15,831 bases of DNA from Acanthamoeba sp. SK_2022b. Taxonomy: Eukaryota > Discosea > Longamoebia > Acanthamoebidae. The notes under the pieces were generated by a model, which saw only the letters and a program-made list of their open reading frames with translations, was not told where the DNA came from and ran no database searches. The stretch lies in assembly GCA_027943245.1 (NCBI GenBank), contig JANDJZ010000383.1:1-15831 (forward strand), read 5' to 3'. A program made the position numbers and the translations under genes. The number at the start of each line of letters is the position of its first letter. The stretch's first letter is position 1. Shown here one piece after another: positions 13,430 through 15,831 of the stretch.

Positions 13430-13443
13430 GGTACACCAATCGG
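13430..13443 (-). promoter_or_regulatory. Conserved CCAAT-containing promoter element (right copy)
   Basis: Same 14-mer as 10751-10764, 66 bp upstream of the ATG at 13364. Identity of sequence and spacing in otherwise diverged flanks suggests a functional site. Confidence 0.4.
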
Positions 13444-13561
13444 AGAACGCTAAACGACAGCATTCGCAGAAAAGGCAGCCGAGTAGTCTCCCAATCCTCC
13501 GGCCCGGAGCTGTTCGTAACGAAGAGAGCAAGGGCCACAGAAGGCCAAAGGGGAGGGCGAT

Positions 13562-14754
13562 CTATGCGGTGGTGGTCGAATTGGTGAGCGCTGGGTCGAG
13601 GCGTCCAAAGAGACCGTCGGTCTCCTCGTTGATGCCCGCGTTGAAGAAGAGGGTGTTGGTTGGCTGATTGAGGACGCCGTTGCCAAAGGCCATGCCCCAC
13701 AGGCCAGGGATCACGATGTCCCGATTGCCCGACGCCAGCACCTGTCCGCGCTGCTGGCCCGTGGCGAGGTCGAAAGCCCAGATGCGGCCATTCCCAAAGT
13801 TGCCTATCAGCATGTTGCCTCCGAACTCGCCGAAGCTCGGCGGGGCCACCACCATGCCCCAAGGCGCATCGAGAACGTCACGCGAGGCAAAGCGACGGAT
13901 GAACCTGCCGCTGGCGTCGAACACCGACACGAAGCCCAGGCCCGAGCCAGCGACCTCGTCTCCCGGGGAGGAGGAGTTCTGCTGGGCGTAGGCTACGAAC
14001 AGGTCGCCCAGGATGTTGGCCACGTTGAAGGGCGAGAAGCCGCTCGGGATGCCGGGGTCCACGAACGCCCCGGTCAAGTTGATGCGCCTGAACTGGCTGT
14101 CGAACACCACGATCTCCCCTACACGCACAGAGATCATCGACCAGTTAGAAAGCTGTCAGCCACGTTCACGGAATAATGGGCCGCACGGTTGGCAAAGTCG
14201 GCCGCGTAGATGAAGCGGGCGGTGCCGTTGGCGGCGATGGCGAGGCCCTTGAACACGCTCGAGTTGCTGCTCGCCACTTGCACGGCCGAGGTGAGGCTGC
14301 TCAGGCCAGAGCCCCAGGCCCAGAGGTGGCCCTGCTCGGTGGCCATGATGAACTGCGAGGGGATGCCCGACGAAGAGCTGCCGGCTGATGATGCGTTGGA
14401 GGAAGGCGACGCCGAAGCAGGGATCAGGAAGTCGGTGGAGAACGGGTTGGAGACGATGCCGGTGGGCGTGTCGTTTCTGACTGCCACCCTCAGCGCGGAC
14501 ACCGAGGCATCACCGGAGATGATGGAGATGATGCCCGTCCCTTCGTTGGCGATCCAGGCCGGCGTCGACAAGCCGAAGGCGAGACCCCACGGGTTGACCA
14601 GATTGGCGTCGAACGTCGAGGCCTGGATGATAGAGGTGTTCTGTTGGGGCAGGCCGGCGCGGTTGGCCACCAGGTCGCGGCGCACGTAGACCGAGTTGGC
14701 CAGGTGAATGGCAAGGGCTAGAAAGAGGAGACACTTGAACGTGGGCGAGAGCAT
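13562..14754 (-). CDS. TIGR03118-family secreted beta-propeller protein
   Basis: Two exons, 14754-14187 and 14118-13562 (1125 nt, 374 residues, TAG). The proposed 68 nt intron (GTGCGG..GTGTAG, phase 1) gives FANREIVVFDSQF, matching the family. An alternative (GT at 14172, AG before ATC) would add residues. A signal peptide (CLLFLALAIHLANS) predicts secretion. Family signatures: LVNPWGLAFG..STPAWIANEGTG, GLAIA..FIYAADFAN, LTGAFVDPGIPSGFSPFNV, LFVAYAQQ, APWGMVVAPPSFGEFGGNML, IGNFGNGRIWAFD, PGLWGMAFGNG and TLFFNAGINEETDGLFG. Function of the family is unknown; NHL-like blades suggest binding. It is mostly a bacterial family, so ancient transfer is possible. A Ser/Ala-rich loop (SASPSSNASSAGSSSSG) is an insertion. 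Confidence 0.85.
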
Positions 14755-15244
14755 AGTCCTGATCGATGTCGAGGTGTTTGGTGTGCCCGCGCGCACGGAG
14801 GCGTATATGTAGTTGCCCCACGATGCATTCCCGCCCACACGGTGTCGGCTTGTCGCTCCTACCAGGTCAGCCGGTGAGCAACTCCTTGTTGATGCTTGGG
14901 TGCCGTGTGCCCGACAAGTCAGGCCTATCTGTAAATTTTAGTGCGGAGACTGTACACGAGCACACGCCCACACCGAACTCAAAGACCAGCCAGTCGGGTC
15001 GGAAAAGAAAACACGCGAAAAGAAAAAGAGAAAATGAAATGTCGTGGCATACTTGAGATGCCTAATCTTTAACGGCCTTGTGGGCAGAAGCAGAAGCGGT
15101 GGCCGCGAAGAGACCATTCATCTTCGTGAGCCTGGCCGAGGGGCGTTAACTGAACTGCGCTCCCTCTCCGCGACCCCCTGCTGCTCAGGTATTGATTTGA
15201 CGGTCCTCCAAGAAAGAAGCGCGTGAGCAGGTACCACCACATCC
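14755..15244. other. Divergent intergenic region with putative promoters
   Basis: 490 bp between the propeller gene (-) and the low-complexity gene (+). A TATA-like tatat at 14804-14808 lies about 50 bp upstream of the propeller ATG. Purine-rich ggaaaagaaaa and aaaagaaaaagagaaaatg occur at about 15000-15040. Possible acceptor-like cag sites at 15187 and 15230 leave open a 5' UTR intron for the right-hand gene. No coding sequence recognised. Confidence 0.5.
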
Positions 15245-15831
15245 ATGGACACGTTCTCCGTCCCCGAGACGGGGAGGGAGCGGCCCACGAACCGAGGAGG
15301 AGGAGAGAGGGCCACGAAGAGAGACGCCGAAAAGGCGCCCTGGGGGGCGCTACCGCCCGCCGCCGACTGGGGCGAGCAGCAGCGCTCGGCCGACCAGCTC
15401 TCGTGGTGGCGCGGCACCCGCCCCGAGGGCAGTGGCAGCGGCGACAAGGCGTCGGCGCGAGGAGGAAGGCGCGAGGAGAAGGCAAAGAAGGAGAAGGAGA
15501 AGGAGAGGGAGAGGGAGAAGGAGAAGGAGAGGGAGCGCTACTCGGGAGGGCGCCCATTCGAGCAACCTCCCTCTGCGGCGCCAGGCGGAGGTGGCCGCCA
15601 GCGCCACGACGGCGGCGGCGGCGGCGAGGGTGACGACCACCACAACGAGCACGCCCGCAAGAGCATGGGCAGCGCCGCAATGCGAGGCGACGCTGGCGAC
15701 GATCGGCGGCGCGCCAAAGAAGGGCGGGAGGAGAGAGCAAGGCGAAGAAGTGAAGGAGCGGGGGAAGGAGGAGGAGGAGCAGGCAAGTTGGAGATGGGCC
15801 TGCCGCCGGCTGCCGATTGGACGAGCAAGCG
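15245..15831 (+). CDS. Charged low-complexity protein with LPPAADW motifs, 3' partial
   Basis: Open from ATG 15245 (context catccATGG; upstream in-frame stop TGA at 15224) to the window end, 195 codons without a stop. Not recognised. Composition is rich in Arg, Glu, Lys and Gly, with an alternating KEKEKEREREKEKERERER-type tract (about residues 83-101) and Gly/His/Asp-rich parts. Two copies of a short motif, ALPPAADWGEQQ (about residue 36) and GLPPAADWTSK (at the edge), suggest a spaced repeat. It reads MDTFSVPETGRERPTNRGGG at the start. It could be an RNA-associated disordered protein, but nothing here proves that. The long minus-strand open frame over it is a compositional shadow. Confidence 0.6.
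   Translation, partial: MDTFSVPETGRERPTNRGGGERATKRDAEKAPWGALPPAADWGEQQRSADQLSWWRGTRPEGSGSGDKASARGGRREEKAKKEKEKEREREKEKERERYSGGRPFEQPPSAAPGGGGRQRHDGGGGGEGDDHHNEHARKSMGSAAMRGDAGDDRRRAKEGREERARRRSEGAGEGGGGAGKLEMGLPPAADWTSK

Noticed and set aside
15069..15740. Minus-strand open frame of 223 codons at the right edge
   Set aside because: Pro/Ser/Leu-rich shadow of GAG/AGG purine repeats; the plus frame runs open to the end from a good ATG and has repeated motifs.

Overview
The window looks like nuclear DNA from an intron-dense, GC- and CpG-rich protist, most plausibly an Acanthamoeba-like amoebozoan. The grounds are a ROCO (LRRK2-type) kinase gene cut by dozens of short introns, abundant intronic microsatellites, GTACG-type splice donors, and single-intron genes on the other strand. 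The species is inferred from style and gene content, not proven.

Region 1 (about 1-9409, + strand) is one large ROCO gene whose 5' end lies outside the window. I could thread 42 exons with consistent phase (5121 nt, 1706 residues plus TAA). They encode seven ankyrin repeats, a short LRR block, a Roc GTPase, a Ser/Gly linker, COR, a TKL-type kinase and a C-terminal WD40 propeller. This is the animal LRRK2 domain order. Two features stand out: the ankyrin repeats are separated by 3-18 nt microexons, and the kinase carries an SH3-like insert. Motifs needed for GTP binding and phosphotransfer are all present.

Region 2 (about 9263-14895) is a rearranged tandem segmental duplication. Each copy holds, in order, the end of the ROCO last exon, a Golgi-type glycosyltransferase gene (- strand) and a TIGR03118-family secreted beta-propeller gene (- strand). 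In the right copy the last two genes are intact and the ROCO piece is a broken fragment. In the left copy the ROCO end is the real gene, the glycosyltransferase is intact, and the propeller gene is an internally deleted pseudogene. Between the copies lies the 3' end of a Ty1/copia retrotransposon (RNase H, polypurine tract, 206 bp LTR) plus about 400 bp of unassigned sequence. This whole interval, 963 bp, contains no CpG. The adjoining part of the left duplicate has lost most of its CpGs by C-to-T type changes.

Region 3 (about 14755-15831) is a divergent intergenic region followed by the 5' part of a + strand gene for a charged, low-complexity protein with two LPPAADW motifs. It runs off the right edge.

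The ROCO protein would couple GTPase and kinase activities on one scaffold. The duplicated pair would act in the secretory pathway. I see no functional link between the two groups beyond adjacency. No RNA genes, CRISPR arrays or operons were seen.
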